A DNA stretch of 8,088 nt from Acidobacteriaceae bacterium (GTDB lineage: Bacteria; Acidobacteriota; Terriglobia; Terriglobales; Acidobacteriaceae): the NCBI GenBank assembly GCA_003165455.1, contig PLUJ01000062.1, forward strand, positions 1 to 8,088, in the 5' to 3' direction. A program made the translations under genes and the position numbers. Positions within the stretch are counted from its first letter, which is position 1; every line of letters starts with the position of its first letter. Of the stretch, positions 1 to 5,683 are shown piece after piece. Under the pieces are notes generated by a model. That model made no database searches and was not told the DNA's origin. It saw only the letters and a program-made list of their open reading frames with translations.

Positions 1-97
1 CCTTTAGATCATCTGGCGTGACACGCACGCGCAGCATTACGTCCTTGGCATTCCCTTTCGGCAACGAGGGCCGTCCAACTTTCCTAGCTTTGGGCAT
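1..97 (-). CDS. Small basic protein with GRPxLPKG motif, possible ribbon-helix-helix DNA-binding protein (3' end outside window)
   Basis: Only the first 32 residues are visible, reading MPKARKVGRPSLPKG and then NAKDVMLRVRVTPDDLK, and the frame is still open at the window edge. The basic N-terminus with a GRP motif, followed by a short strand-like stretch (VMLRVRVTPDDLK), is how many small ribbon-helix-helix or MobC-like DNA-binding proteins begin, but too little is visible to prove it. A second in-frame ATG lies at 103. I prefer 97 because the AGGA at 107-110 would be only 3 bases from the ATG at 103 but 9 bases from this one. The gene overlaps the end of the upstream small gene by 14 bases, so it is very probably the fourth gene of the transposase-led operon. 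A role as DNA-binding regulator or accessory factor of that unit is inference. Confidence 0.55.
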   Translation of the reverse strand, partial: MPKARKVGRPSLPKGNAKDVMLRVRVTPDDLK

Positions 98-395
98 CGG
101 CATTGTTCCTAAAGTTTTGGACGATGAACGCTCTTACGGCAGTTAACGGAGATACCACAGGCGGGACGTGAAGCACCGCCACATGCTGAGTCGGCTTGTC
201 TGAGTCGCCTGTATCGTGCAGCCAAGCATAGGCAGTGTTCGCTTTAGGATGGCCTTCCAGATGAAACACTTCCACAATCCCATCCCAGACTGTTTCCCCG
301 TTGAATACTTCTTTCACTGGCACACTCTCGCGGTGCGTGGCCTTCCCGCCGTGTAGCTTGTGAATCGCATCTCTCAGTTCTTCGGTATGGCTCAC
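84..395 (-). CDS. Conserved-looking hypothetical protein, 103 aa, third gene of transposase operon
   Basis: I do not recognise a named family. The protein is soluble, with no signal peptide or membrane segment. It has an N-terminal helix (residues 4-14), a middle part rich in beta-type residues (about 25-60, including VWDGIVEVFHLEGHPKA and AYAWLH), a strand at 71-78 (HVAVLHVP), and a C-terminal helix (84-96, LTAVRAFIVQNF). It has no cysteines and no obvious catalytic motif. The start is GTG at 395: it overlaps the TGA of the preceding gene (GTGA, 392-395) and has GGGAG at 405-409, 9 bases upstream. From memory, similar small proteins recur beside IS1-like transposases in acidobacterial and related genomes, which would make it a dedicated partner. 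That is recollection, not shown here. The coupling and the good Shine-Dalgarno support a real expressed gene. Confidence 0.68.
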   Translation of the reverse strand: MSHTEELRDAIHKLHGGKATHRESVPVKEVFNGETVWDGIVEVFHLEGHPKANTAYAWLHDTGDSDKPTQHVAVLHVPPVVSPLTAVRAFIVQNFRNNADAQS

Positions 396-787
396 TGAAC
401 GTCACTCCCGAAGAACATTTCTTCCAATACTAGTTTCCGCAGATGCCACGATTCTCGCTCTTTGCCCTCTATCTTGAATCTGCACTCGCCATCATCGTTC
501 AATGTTAGAGATGCTTTCAGCACCACTTTGTCCTTATCGTCCACAACCACGATTTGGTCATCTTTGATTGAAAACGTAGCCGATTTGGATATTTTGTTCC
601 CTTCGCGCATGACTGAGAACGCGGCACCGTGGGAAACCACGCGGAATCCGTACCAACGCTCCTCGGGACGCAATGCGTTGCGCTCGGCAACGTCTTGTTC
701 GATCTCTAGTTTCAATTTCATGAATATGGCGTAAGCCGAACATGAATGTCTTTCCCGCACCCAGTTAAATTCCGCCTCATCTGTCAT
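392..787 (-). CDS. Conserved-looking hypothetical protein, 131 aa, second gene of transposase operon
   Basis: The function is unknown. The protein is charged and soluble, without signal peptide or membrane helix. Residues 5-37 form a predicted helix (AEFNWVRER onward through LEIEQDVAERN). Residues 46-108 look like an antiparallel beta sheet of short alternating strands (YGFRVVSHG, FSVMREGNKI, TFSIKDDQIVVVD, KVVLKASLTL, CRFKIEG). A helix closes the protein (113-126, SWHLRKLVLEEMFF). This helix-sheet-helix layout suggests a compact single domain. The ATG overlaps the transposase stop codon (ATGA, 784-787), and a strong GGAGG sits at 795-799, 7 bases upstream, inside the transposase gene. Translation is therefore probably both coupled and independently initiated. 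Together with the next gene it looks like a partner of the transposase rather than random cargo. That is inference from the overlaps. Confidence 0.7.
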   Translation of the reverse strand: MTDEAEFNWVRERHSCSAYAIFMKLKLEIEQDVAERNALRPEERWYGFRVVSHGAAFSVMREGNKISKSATFSIKDDQIVVVDDKDKVVLKASLTLNDDGECRFKIEGKERESWHLRKLVLEEMFFGSDVQ

Positions 788-1605
788 GCCGCAGCCTCCA
801 CTAAATCGCCCACGCTCCAGAACGTGCCCGTAACTCCCGCCGCCATCGCTGGTGTACAGCGCAGCGTGTTGTGCCGCTTCACAAAATTGTAGTAGGCGAA
901 GTGCAGGGCAACCGCTGCCTCAAAGTTCTCGCGCTTCTTGCTGAATGCCAGCGTCAGGCGAGTGAGGCGGCGCATGTGTAACCGCGTGGTGGCATTCAAC
1001 CGCTCAACGTAGCTGGTAGAGATTAGGCGCTCATCTGGAATACCAATAATTGTTTTCTTCTCGGCTGAAACAAACTTGGGCGCACTGTAGCGGCGATTAT
1101 CGCTAACTTCCTCGTGCCCGTAGGTCTTGACGATCTGGCCATAGTCCACGAACTCGCCGAAAGCCGCTTGCATCGCCGGGACGTAAGCCGCAAGCCCATC
1201 GGTGGAGATTTGCACGCGGAATGCCATGCGGTTAGCAACGTCCTGTACAAACGCCTTCGCCGTCGCAGCATCACGATTGCCACACTTGAACGCCGGAACT
1301 AGCTTGGTTTCTGCATCAATCACACAAAACGTCCAAACGCTGCCTACTCCATCCTCGCCTTCGCGCACGTTCCGATCTTTCTTTCCGACGAATCCCCAAA
1401 TTTCGTCCATTTCTAGGCGATTGCAGGGCAGATTCCTCATAGAGGAGTCCAACAAGGCCGCGCATCCCTGACCGACTTTAACGGCGAGACGCCCAATCGT
1501 ATCGTGGTGAATGCCAGTGATGCGCTCTATCGAGCGAAGGCTAGAGCCTTCGGCCAAGGCTGCGATTACCGCGATTTGCTTGTCGGTATTGAGTACGTTC
1601 GCCAT
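784..1605 (-). CDS. IS1-like DDE transposase, single full-length reading frame, 273 aa
   Basis: The protein is a DDE-type transposase of the IS1-like group. Residues 8-45 form a helix-turn-helix (LAEGSSLRSIERITGIHHDT) for binding element ends. The catalytic core follows, with D67 in EMDEIWGF, D136 in ISTDGLAAY and E201 in TSYVERLN, so the acidic triad is intact. The C-terminal helical part contains the familiar HMRRLTRLTLAFSKK and YYNFVKRHNTLR blocks. Classical IS1 needs a frameshift between insA and insB, but this version is one continuous frame. The ATG at 1605 opens the conserved MANVLNTDKQ sequence, and a consensus promoter ends 7 bases before it. There is no Shine-Dalgarno, so a leaderless transcript is likely. 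The frame stays open further upstream to 2664, but that part is antisense to another gene. No matching terminal inverted repeats or target duplication are visible, so its mobility is unproven. Three small genes follow with overlapping ends. Confidence 0.9.
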   Translation of the reverse strand: MANVLNTDKQIAVIAALAEGSSLRSIERITGIHHDTIGRLAVKVGQGCAALLDSSMRNLPCNRLEMDEIWGFVGKKDRNVREGEDGVGSVWTFCVIDAETKLVPAFKCGNRDAATAKAFVQDVANRMAFRVQISTDGLAAYVPAMQAAFGEFVDYGQIVKTYGHEEVSDNRRYSAPKFVSAEKKTIIGIPDERLISTSYVERLNATTRLHMRRLTRLTLAFSKKRENFEAAVALHFAYYNFVKRHNTLRCTPAMAAGVTGTFWSVGDLVEAAA

Positions 1606-1612
1606 GTGTATT

Positions 1613-1641
1613 ACTGTACCCCAATAACTATTGCTTGTCAA
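1613..1641 (-). promoter_or_regulatory. Promoter of the transposase operon, leaderless-type
   Basis: On the minus strand a perfect -35 box TTGACA (1641-1636) is followed by a 17-base spacer and a -10 box TACAGT (1618-1613). The transposase ATG begins only 7 bases after the -10 box, so transcription would start at or within a base or two of the start codon and leave no room for a Shine-Dalgarno sequence. The -10 box overlaps one arm of an inverted repeat shared with the divergent promoter. Confidence 0.7.
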
Positions 1642-1657
1642 GTATTTTCGGGGTACA
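1615..1657. repeat. Inverted repeat TGTACCCC / GGGGTACA across the divergent promoters, possible operator
   Basis: TGTACCCC at 1615-1622 is repeated as its exact reverse complement GGGGTACA at 1650-1657, 27 bases apart. Each arm supplies most of the -10 box of one of the two divergent promoters, placed symmetrically. A regulator binding both arms could repress both units at once. An alternative, that the arms are transposon ends, fits less well because the promoter elements lie between them. Confidence 0.5.
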
Positions 1658-1659
1658 AT
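1631..1659 (+). promoter_or_regulatory. Promoter of the divergent membrane-protein gene
   Basis: TTGCTT (1631-1636), a 17-base spacer and TACAAT (1654-1659) form a good sigma-70-type promoter directed rightwards. The chosen ATG at 1669 lies 9 bases beyond the -10 box, giving a leader of at most a few bases. The -35 box is back to back with the -35 box of the transposase promoter, sharing position 1636. Confidence 0.6.
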
Positions 1660-1668
1660 TTCTATGCT

Positions 1669-2619
1669 ATGCGAGTCTATGCTGCCGTGTTCGCCCTGTG
1701 TACCGTCGCAGCGTTGCTCACCAGTGAGCCATGTTGCGGTTCCAGCGAGTACAAGCAAGCCGCCACAGCAAGCGGGCAGAGTCCGACCCCAGCGGTCGGG
1801 ACTAAAAAGAACTATCCCGAAGCCACCAACGAGACAGAAACAACCCACAACGGCCCGCCAAGCTGGTGTACAGCCCTCAAAAGGCCCGAGTGGTGGCTGG
1901 TCATTGTAGCTATCCTTACTGGCCTTGCTATTGCTTATCAAGCGAGGGAGATGAGGCGCGCTACTGAGGCTATGGGTGTACAAGCTGGGCATATGCAAGG
2001 ACAGCTTTGCGCTATGAATCAGCAGCGGGACTTGATGAGCCGTCAGTTGACGGAGATGGGAAATCAAACCTCCGCAATGTGGGAGCAGATCAAGACGACA
2101 TTTGCCGAAAAAATACCCAGACTCAAAGCTGATATTGTTCAGGAACCCCCTGAACTTAAGCCAGTGGAAGTTTTCCCTACAGTAGCGATCACCGTTACCA
2201 ATGAGGGTTCGACCAATGCCTTCAATGTCTTCGCCGAAGGAGCAGCGACCCTGCATGAGTCCGATAGTTTTCCCCAAGACGCTAAAATTTGGCCCCTCAC
2301 AATTCCCCAGACCATCGAACCACGAGCCGAATTCAAAGTTCTTATCCATTTCACCCCGTTGCTTACCGAGGAGGACATAAACAACGTTCGATGGAGCAAA
2401 GCCTTTCTCCATATCTTCGGAATCGTCAAGTACCAGAACTTCCTCAATCATCCCGCTGAGGCTTATTTTTGGTATGTATGGCGAGTATCCCACTTGTTTG
2501 ATTTCATGATTGTTGATGGCATCCCGAATCCAGACTTTTCCCGCTGGGAGACCCATATCCATCCCGAGGCCCAGCGCATGATTCGCGAGTATGAGGAGCA
2601 GCACAGAAAAGCAAATTAG
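1669..2619 (+). CDS. Membrane-anchored protein of unknown function with methionine-heptad coiled coil, 316 aa
   Basis: No known function. The N-terminus (residues 1-18, MRVYAAVFALCTVAALLT) looks like a signal peptide, possibly followed by lipid attachment at C22 or C23. Residues 24-70 are a polar linker. Residues 74-91 (EWWLVIVAILTGLAIAYQ) form a membrane helix. Residues 92-148 form a coiled coil with Met at 95, 102, 109, 116, 123, 130 and 137, exactly seven apart. Residues 150-280 form a beta-rich domain (TVAITVTNEGS, FKVLIHFTP, FLHIFGIVKYQNF), and the tail is charged. From memory, membrane proteins with this helix-coil-beta layout are abundant orphan families in acidobacteria. The frame is open from 1504, but 1669 gives the signal peptide and lies just after a promoter. 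The antisense strand is also open across this gene, but its translation lacks any coherent domain. The gene is divergent from the transposase operon, so it may belong to the same mobile unit or simply flank it. Confidence 0.75.
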   Translation: MRVYAAVFALCTVAALLTSEPCCGSSEYKQAATASGQSPTPAVGTKKNYPEATNETETTHNGPPSWCTALKRPEWWLVIVAILTGLAIAYQAREMRRATEAMGVQAGHMQGQLCAMNQQRDLMSRQLTEMGNQTSAMWEQIKTTFAEKIPRLKADIVQEPPELKPVEVFPTVAITVTNEGSTNAFNVFAEGAATLHESDSFPQDAKIWPLTIPQTIEPRAEFKVLIHFTPLLTEEDINNVRWSKAFLHIFGIVKYQNFLNHPAEAYFWYVWRVSHLFDFMIVDGIPNPDFSRWETHIHPEAQRMIREYEEQHRKAN

Positions 2620-2685
2620 GCCACGACCTAACATGCTATCCATCGAGGTTAGCAGGTAAATCACGGTTGGTTGGGCGAGCGGATA

Positions 2686-2871
2686 TCACGGCCCTGTCCT
2701 AAAGTTGCGTCGAAGCGGGTCGGCCGTGCGCCAGCGGGCATCCAGCCGGTTGAAGCCGTCGTAGGTGTAGAACCACGTGCCGTTGACGATGTCCGTGTCA
2801 GATAGAACGTCGCCGTCGCCGGTGTACCCGACGCGGTAGCTGTAGACCGTACTGCCCGCACACGTCCCTGC
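2686..2871 (-). pseudogene. Remnant of an RHS/YD-repeat protein
   Basis: In one minus-strand frame, residues TVYSYRVGYTGDGDVLSDTD (starting at 2850) and then IVNGTWFYTYDGFNRLDARW (ending at 2731) match the RHS/YD-repeat pattern, in which tyrosine, glycine, aspartate and a final NRL recur. Intact RHS proteins are very large secreted or cell-surface proteins with many such repeats, often delivering toxins. Only about one and a half repeats remain here. There is no start codon context, and the frame runs into a stop at 2686-2688 soon after the repeat. Upstream the frame becomes cysteine-rich and unlike RHS sequence (about 2851-2890), so the fragment is truncated on both sides. A longer open frame covers the same bases in another phase, but its translation (rich in Thr, Ala, Ser and Arg) is meaningless. 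Confidence 0.65.
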
Positions 2872-2889
2872 CGACAGGCATGTGCGGCA
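2853..2889. repeat. Imperfect hairpin-forming inverted repeat at the edge of the RHS remnant
   Basis: TGCCCGCACA at 2853-2862 can pair with TGTGCGGCA at 2881-2889 with one bulged C. Inside, CCTG (2867-2870) pairs with CAGG (2875-2878) around a CCGA loop. It lies where the RHS-like translation stops making sense. No T-tract follows on either strand, so it does not look like a terminator. Confidence 0.35.
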
Positions 2890-2972
2890 CCACGCTCGCC
2901 ATCTGATCTAGCCTGGAGGCAGCCATGGCCACCAGGAAGAACAGCGTTTGCCATAAGCGTGAGTGGAAATAT

Positions 2973-3212
2973 TGCACCGTGGCATGACGATTGCCATTTC
3001 CCCATCAGTTCGCTCCATGCTTCGGCCTGGCGCAACGCTTCAAAACAGTCATGAGGTAGATTTCCCTTCACGTCATTGAGTGCGTAACACACGATTTGAC
3101 AACTGCCACTTTGGTTCCCGCATTCAATGTGATCGACGGCGGGATAGAGTGGATGCACTCCGTGCCCGTCTTTCGTCGCCACGCCTTCTTTCTTGTCGAA
3201 GAGTGTAGGGAC
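2973..3212 (-). pseudogene. 5'-truncated remnant resembling the C-terminal part of an HNH-type protein
   Basis: On the minus strand the frame reads VPTLFDKKEG (from 3212), then GVHPLYPAVDHIECGN, QIVCYALNDVKGNLPHDCF and EALRQAEAWSELMGKWQ (to about 2979). The Asp-His in PAVDHIE (H codon at 3131-3129) followed by Asn and Lys in LNDVKG is the spacing and order of an HNH or zinc-knuckle nuclease core, but the zinc-binding CxxC pairs of many such proteins are not visible. The part upstream of 3212 is missing: the fdhE stop codon is only 16 bases away. Downstream the frame runs on, without a proper end, into unrelated sequence and across the RHS remnant. A GTG at 3182 could open a short frame, but the in-frame homologous-looking residues upstream of it argue for truncation instead. 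The HNH assignment is from motif pattern only; the pseudogene status is better supported than the family name. Confidence 0.45.
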
Positions 3213-3228
3213 GTTAGATAGCCGGGGT

Positions 3229-4086
3229 TCAGGTCCCCAGCAGATTGATCTGCAGTTTCATGTATCCGTGCTCGCGCGCCCAGAGGTCAAGAGGTATGGT
3301 CGCCAATTCGTCAACCACGGGAACGGCCAATCCCGTCTTGGTCAGATCAATACTTTTTAAGTAGGTGTGGCACGTATCGCAGACGTCGACGCGGACGTGT
3401 GCGATTTCCGGAGCGGAGTAGAACGCCATCTGGGGTTCCCGTTCTTCCCCGCATGCCGGGCAATAAATTCTTCGGAAAGTCCATTCGTGAGCGCATAGCA
3501 TGCATATCAAGGACTTTTTTGCTCCATCCCCTTCGCTCCTCAACACGCCGACGATAGGCTTGCCCCCGCAAAGCGGACAGGTCGAAGGGGTCCCATCCAC
3601 AATCGCAACTTCGCGGTGATCAGCAAGATATTCGGCATAGGGTTGAAGGAAAATCCACGTTAGCAATCGATCTGAATAACTTGCATCGAGGAAATCGCTG
3701 GCCTGGATCTGCTCGTCGTCGTTCATGACGGGGTCGACTTCGGCATCCCCATGCCAGAAGTCTTCGATCGCGCGCTGCCATCCGCCTGGCCCTTTCTCGG
3801 CTAAACTTCCGGCGGCCTCCGAAAGAGGCATCGGCGCGATCTCATGGATCATCGACAAAAAACCAGAGATGCGGGGCAGGAGGAGAAAAAGATCCAATTC
3901 ATCGCGAAGGGGGCGGTCGGCCGAAATTTTCGGCGAGCCCGCGAGCGCTTTCCGGATTTCAGAGTACAGACCTTTTTGAAATGTTGCCACTCGGGCGTAA
4001 TAACTCAAGCCTTCGGCGGAAAATGGGTAGGTCGAAGCTAGTTCGTTGGCGCGACGAATACGACGGTCCCACTTCTTATCGATCAT
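3229..4086 (-). CDS. fdhE: FdhE, formate dehydrogenase maturation/accessory protein, 285 aa
   Basis: FdhE is a cytoplasmic iron-binding rubredoxin-like protein needed for active respiratory formate dehydrogenases. It is thought to check or protect the metal-loaded catalytic subunit before Tat export. The N-terminal half (about 1-160) is helical. The C-terminal half carries four CxxC pairs: C170/C173 (CPLC), C195/C198 (CMLC), C209/C212 (CPAC) and C236/C239 (CDTC), the full set expected of the family. The length is slightly below the roughly 310 residues of the E. coli protein, with a natural-looking C-terminus (LDLWAREHGYMKLQINLLGT), so it is complete. The ATG overlaps the gamma-subunit stop codon (ATGA, 4083-4086). 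No Shine-Dalgarno is evident, so translation is probably coupled to the gamma gene. It is the last gene of the operon, and decayed gene remnants begin directly after its TGA. Confidence 0.93.
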   Translation of the reverse strand: MIDKKWDRRIRRANELASTYPFSAEGLSYYARVATFQKGLYSEIRKALAGSPKISADRPLRDELDLFLLLPRISGFLSMIHEIAPMPLSEAAGSLAEKGPGGWQRAIEDFWHGDAEVDPVMNDDEQIQASDFLDASYSDRLLTWIFLQPYAEYLADHREVAIVDGTPSTCPLCGGKPIVGVLRSEGDGAKKSLICMLCAHEWTFRRIYCPACGEEREPQMAFYSAPEIAHVRVDVCDTCHTYLKSIDLTKTGLAVPVVDELATIPLDLWAREHGYMKLQINLLGT

Positions 4087-4775
4087 CGTTTCGGCAGAGA
4101 TGAACTCGGTTGCGTTCTACCGATAACCTGGTAATACCAAGTGCGATGGAATGTCCATGCCCATGCGCGCGTTACGCGACCCAGAATCATGGACCCGAAG
4201 CTGCCCTCTTCGAGGAACGCGCTCATGTAGACATGAATCAGGAACAATCCGATAGTGATGAGCGCCACGCTGGCGTGAATCAGAATCGCGGCATAGCGCA
4301 CGAAGCGGAGACTCCACGGAAGTGTTTCTGTGTACCACAACATAACTCCGGAGAGCAGCAGCAGGATCAAACCGTAGAAAATTCCCCAGAAGAAAAGCTT
4401 TTGTCCGAAATTGAAGCGCCCAACCGGAGGTAGTTTGTCGTCTTCATTCTTAATGTAATCTGGGATTGCCCTTCCCCAAGCACGATCGGCATCGGTAATT
4501 TGCATGTCGCCACGCCATTGCACGAACGTCACGAAGAGCGATGCCGTAAAAACAAGCCCAAACCACGGATGCCAGAACCGGGCCGCCGGACCGCCTCCTA
4601 CAATCGCGGCCAGCCAGTAGAGATAGGGCGACCAGAATGCGAGGCCCGTGATCAATAGATAGATGTACGAAAACGCACCTAGCCAATGATTGATGCGCTC
4701 AAAAAACGTATACCGGACGATCGTCTCCTCGTTTTGGTTCGCGGCGCTAGAGCGCGAAACTGCGTCCGTCGTCAT
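4083..4775 (-). CDS. fdnI: Formate dehydrogenase gamma subunit, cytochrome b556 (FdnI/FdoI type), 230 aa
   Basis: This is the integral membrane subunit that takes electrons from the beta subunit through two b hemes and reduces quinone. There are four membrane helices at roughly residues 34-50, 69-88, 127-147 and 160-184, the usual topology. Candidate heme ligands are H30 (RINHW), H69 (WHPW), H167 (LIHAS) and H181 (IHVYMS). Each lies exactly 12 residues after the ligands I recall for E. coli FdnI (18, 57, 155, 169), so both hemes should be present. N122, in the loop before helix three, falls at the position of the quinone-site asparagine 110 by the same offset. The start overlaps the beta-subunit stop (ATGA, 4772-4775) and has GAGAGG 5 bases upstream. 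The N-terminal 20 residues are polar and variable. The choice between fdnI and foxI/fdoI names is arbitrary here, because the enzymes are isofunctional. Confidence 0.93.
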   Translation of the reverse strand: MTTDAVSRSSAANQNEETIVRYTFFERINHWLGAFSYIYLLITGLAFWSPYLYWLAAIVGGGPAARFWHPWFGLVFTASLFVTFVQWRGDMQITDADRAWGRAIPDYIKNEDDKLPPVGRFNFGQKLFFWGIFYGLILLLLSGVMLWYTETLPWSLRFVRYAAILIHASVALITIGLFLIHVYMSAFLEEGSFGSMILGRVTRAWAWTFHRTWYYQVIGRTQPSSSLPKR

Positions 4776-5671
4776 ACGCGCCTCTCGTCACTATTTTCAT
4801 TCGGCGGAATGGGTTCTTCCTTTTTCGGCCCGAATCGCATGTAATGCAACGCCATGCCTACGATGCCGCCGACCATCGCGAGATTTCCAAGCCACTTCAG
4901 CGGTCCTTTCCATAGTCGCACCGATAGAGGGATGCGAGGATCCTTCGGCAATCCGCCGTACAACTCAGGATTCTTGGCGTCGTGCAGCACATAGATCACA
5001 TGCGTTCCGCCCACTCCTGCTGGATCGTAAACTCCAGCATCCGGAAATCCGGAATTTTCGCGAAGGTGCGACGCACGAGTTTCCGCCAATTCTTTCATTT
5101 CCGGCTTCGTCCCGAAATGCAGGCAGCCCGTGGGGCAGGCTTTGATGCAGGCCGGCTCTAGCCCTACCGACACGCGGTCATTGCAGAGCGTGCATTTAAA
5201 AACCTTGCGCGAGGGGGGATCGAATTTCGGAATATTGAACGGGCAGCCGGTCATGCAATACCCGCAACCGATGCAATGCTCCTCCTGAAAATCGACGATG
5301 CCGTTGGCATACTGCACGATGGCAGCGTCCGCCGGGCATGCGGCCAAGCACCCCGGATCAGCACAATGCATGCACTGGTCCTTGCGCATGAGCAGCATCA
5401 TGGTGCCGTCAGCGCGTTCGTGTTCATTGAACTTGATCAGGTTCCAGTAATTCCATGCCGTTTCCGGCATCGTCTGGTAGGTGTTATCAAAAGTGGTTTC
5501 GCTGAACGTGTAGCCGTTCCATTCCAGGCAGGCTACTTCGCACGCTTTGCAGCCAATGCAGGTGGTGGTGTCCACGAGTTTGCAGACTTGATATTCGCGA
5601 TTGAGCCCAGCCCCCGGAACGGTACCGGCGTGCCCTGAAATCCTGACTATTTCGGTTGAAGCCTGGCTCAT
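4772..5671 (-). CDS. fdnH: Formate dehydrogenase beta subunit, four-cluster ferredoxin-like protein (FdnH/FdoH type), 299 aa
   Basis: This electron-transfer subunit links the molybdenum-containing alpha subunit to the cytochrome b gamma subunit. Sixteen cysteines form four [4Fe-4S] motifs: C38/41/44/48 (CIGCKACEVAC), C100/103/108/112 (CMHCADPGCLAAC), C133/136/139/143 (CIGCGYCMTGC) and C160/163/175/179 (CTLC to CIKAC). A single C-terminal membrane helix at about 258-278 (LKWLGNLAMVGGIVGMALHY) anchors it, as in E. coli FdnH, and the short tail is charged. It has no signal peptide of its own; the family is exported together with the Tat-targeted alpha subunit. The length is close to the usual 290-300. 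The ATG at 5671 has AGGAG 6 bases upstream, overlapping the stop codon of the alpha gene. All metal ligands are present, so the subunit should be functional. Confidence 0.95.
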   Translation of the reverse strand: MSQASTEIVRISGHAGTVPGAGLNREYQVCKLVDTTTCIGCKACEVACLEWNGYTFSETTFDNTYQTMPETAWNYWNLIKFNEHERADGTMMLLMRKDQCMHCADPGCLAACPADAAIVQYANGIVDFQEEHCIGCGYCMTGCPFNIPKFDPPSRKVFKCTLCNDRVSVGLEPACIKACPTGCLHFGTKPEMKELAETRASHLRENSGFPDAGVYDPAGVGGTHVIYVLHDAKNPELYGGLPKDPRIPLSVRLWKGPLKWLGNLAMVGGIVGMALHYMRFGPKKEEPIPPNENSDERRV

Positions 5672-5683
5672 CGCTCGCTCCTA
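5672..5683 (-). promoter_or_regulatory. Ribosome binding site overlapping the alpha-subunit stop codon
   Basis: The sequence TAGGAG (5683-5678) contains both the TAG stop of the alpha gene (5683-5681) and the AGGAG Shine-Dalgarno for the beta gene, 6 bases before its ATG. Terminating ribosomes would sit directly on the beta start, which fits equal synthesis of the two subunits. Confidence 0.7.

Noticed and set aside
1615..1657. TGTACCCC/GGGGTACA as the facing ends of two insertion elements
   Set aside because: The tip would lie only 9 bases from the transposase ATG, the promoter -35 boxes would lie outside the elements, and no matching end occurs elsewhere in the window.
2628..2652. CTAAC/GTTAG repeat after the membrane-protein gene as a terminator
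   Set aside because: There are only five pairs around a 15-base loop, without a T-tract.
784..2664. A 626-residue protein: IS1 transposase with a long N-terminal extension
   Set aside because: Family similarity and a consensus promoter place the start at 1605. The extension is antisense to a coherent membrane-protein gene and shows no domain of its own.
2661..3182. A 173-residue hypothetical protein
   Set aside because: Its first third matches a truncated HNH-like fragment whose frame continues upstream of the GTG, and the last third is an out-of-frame reading of an RHS-repeat remnant. It is a chimera, not a gene.
3224..3238. GGGG/CCCC hairpin at the end of fdhE as a transcription terminator
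   Set aside because: The stem has only four base pairs, and no T-run follows on the minus strand.
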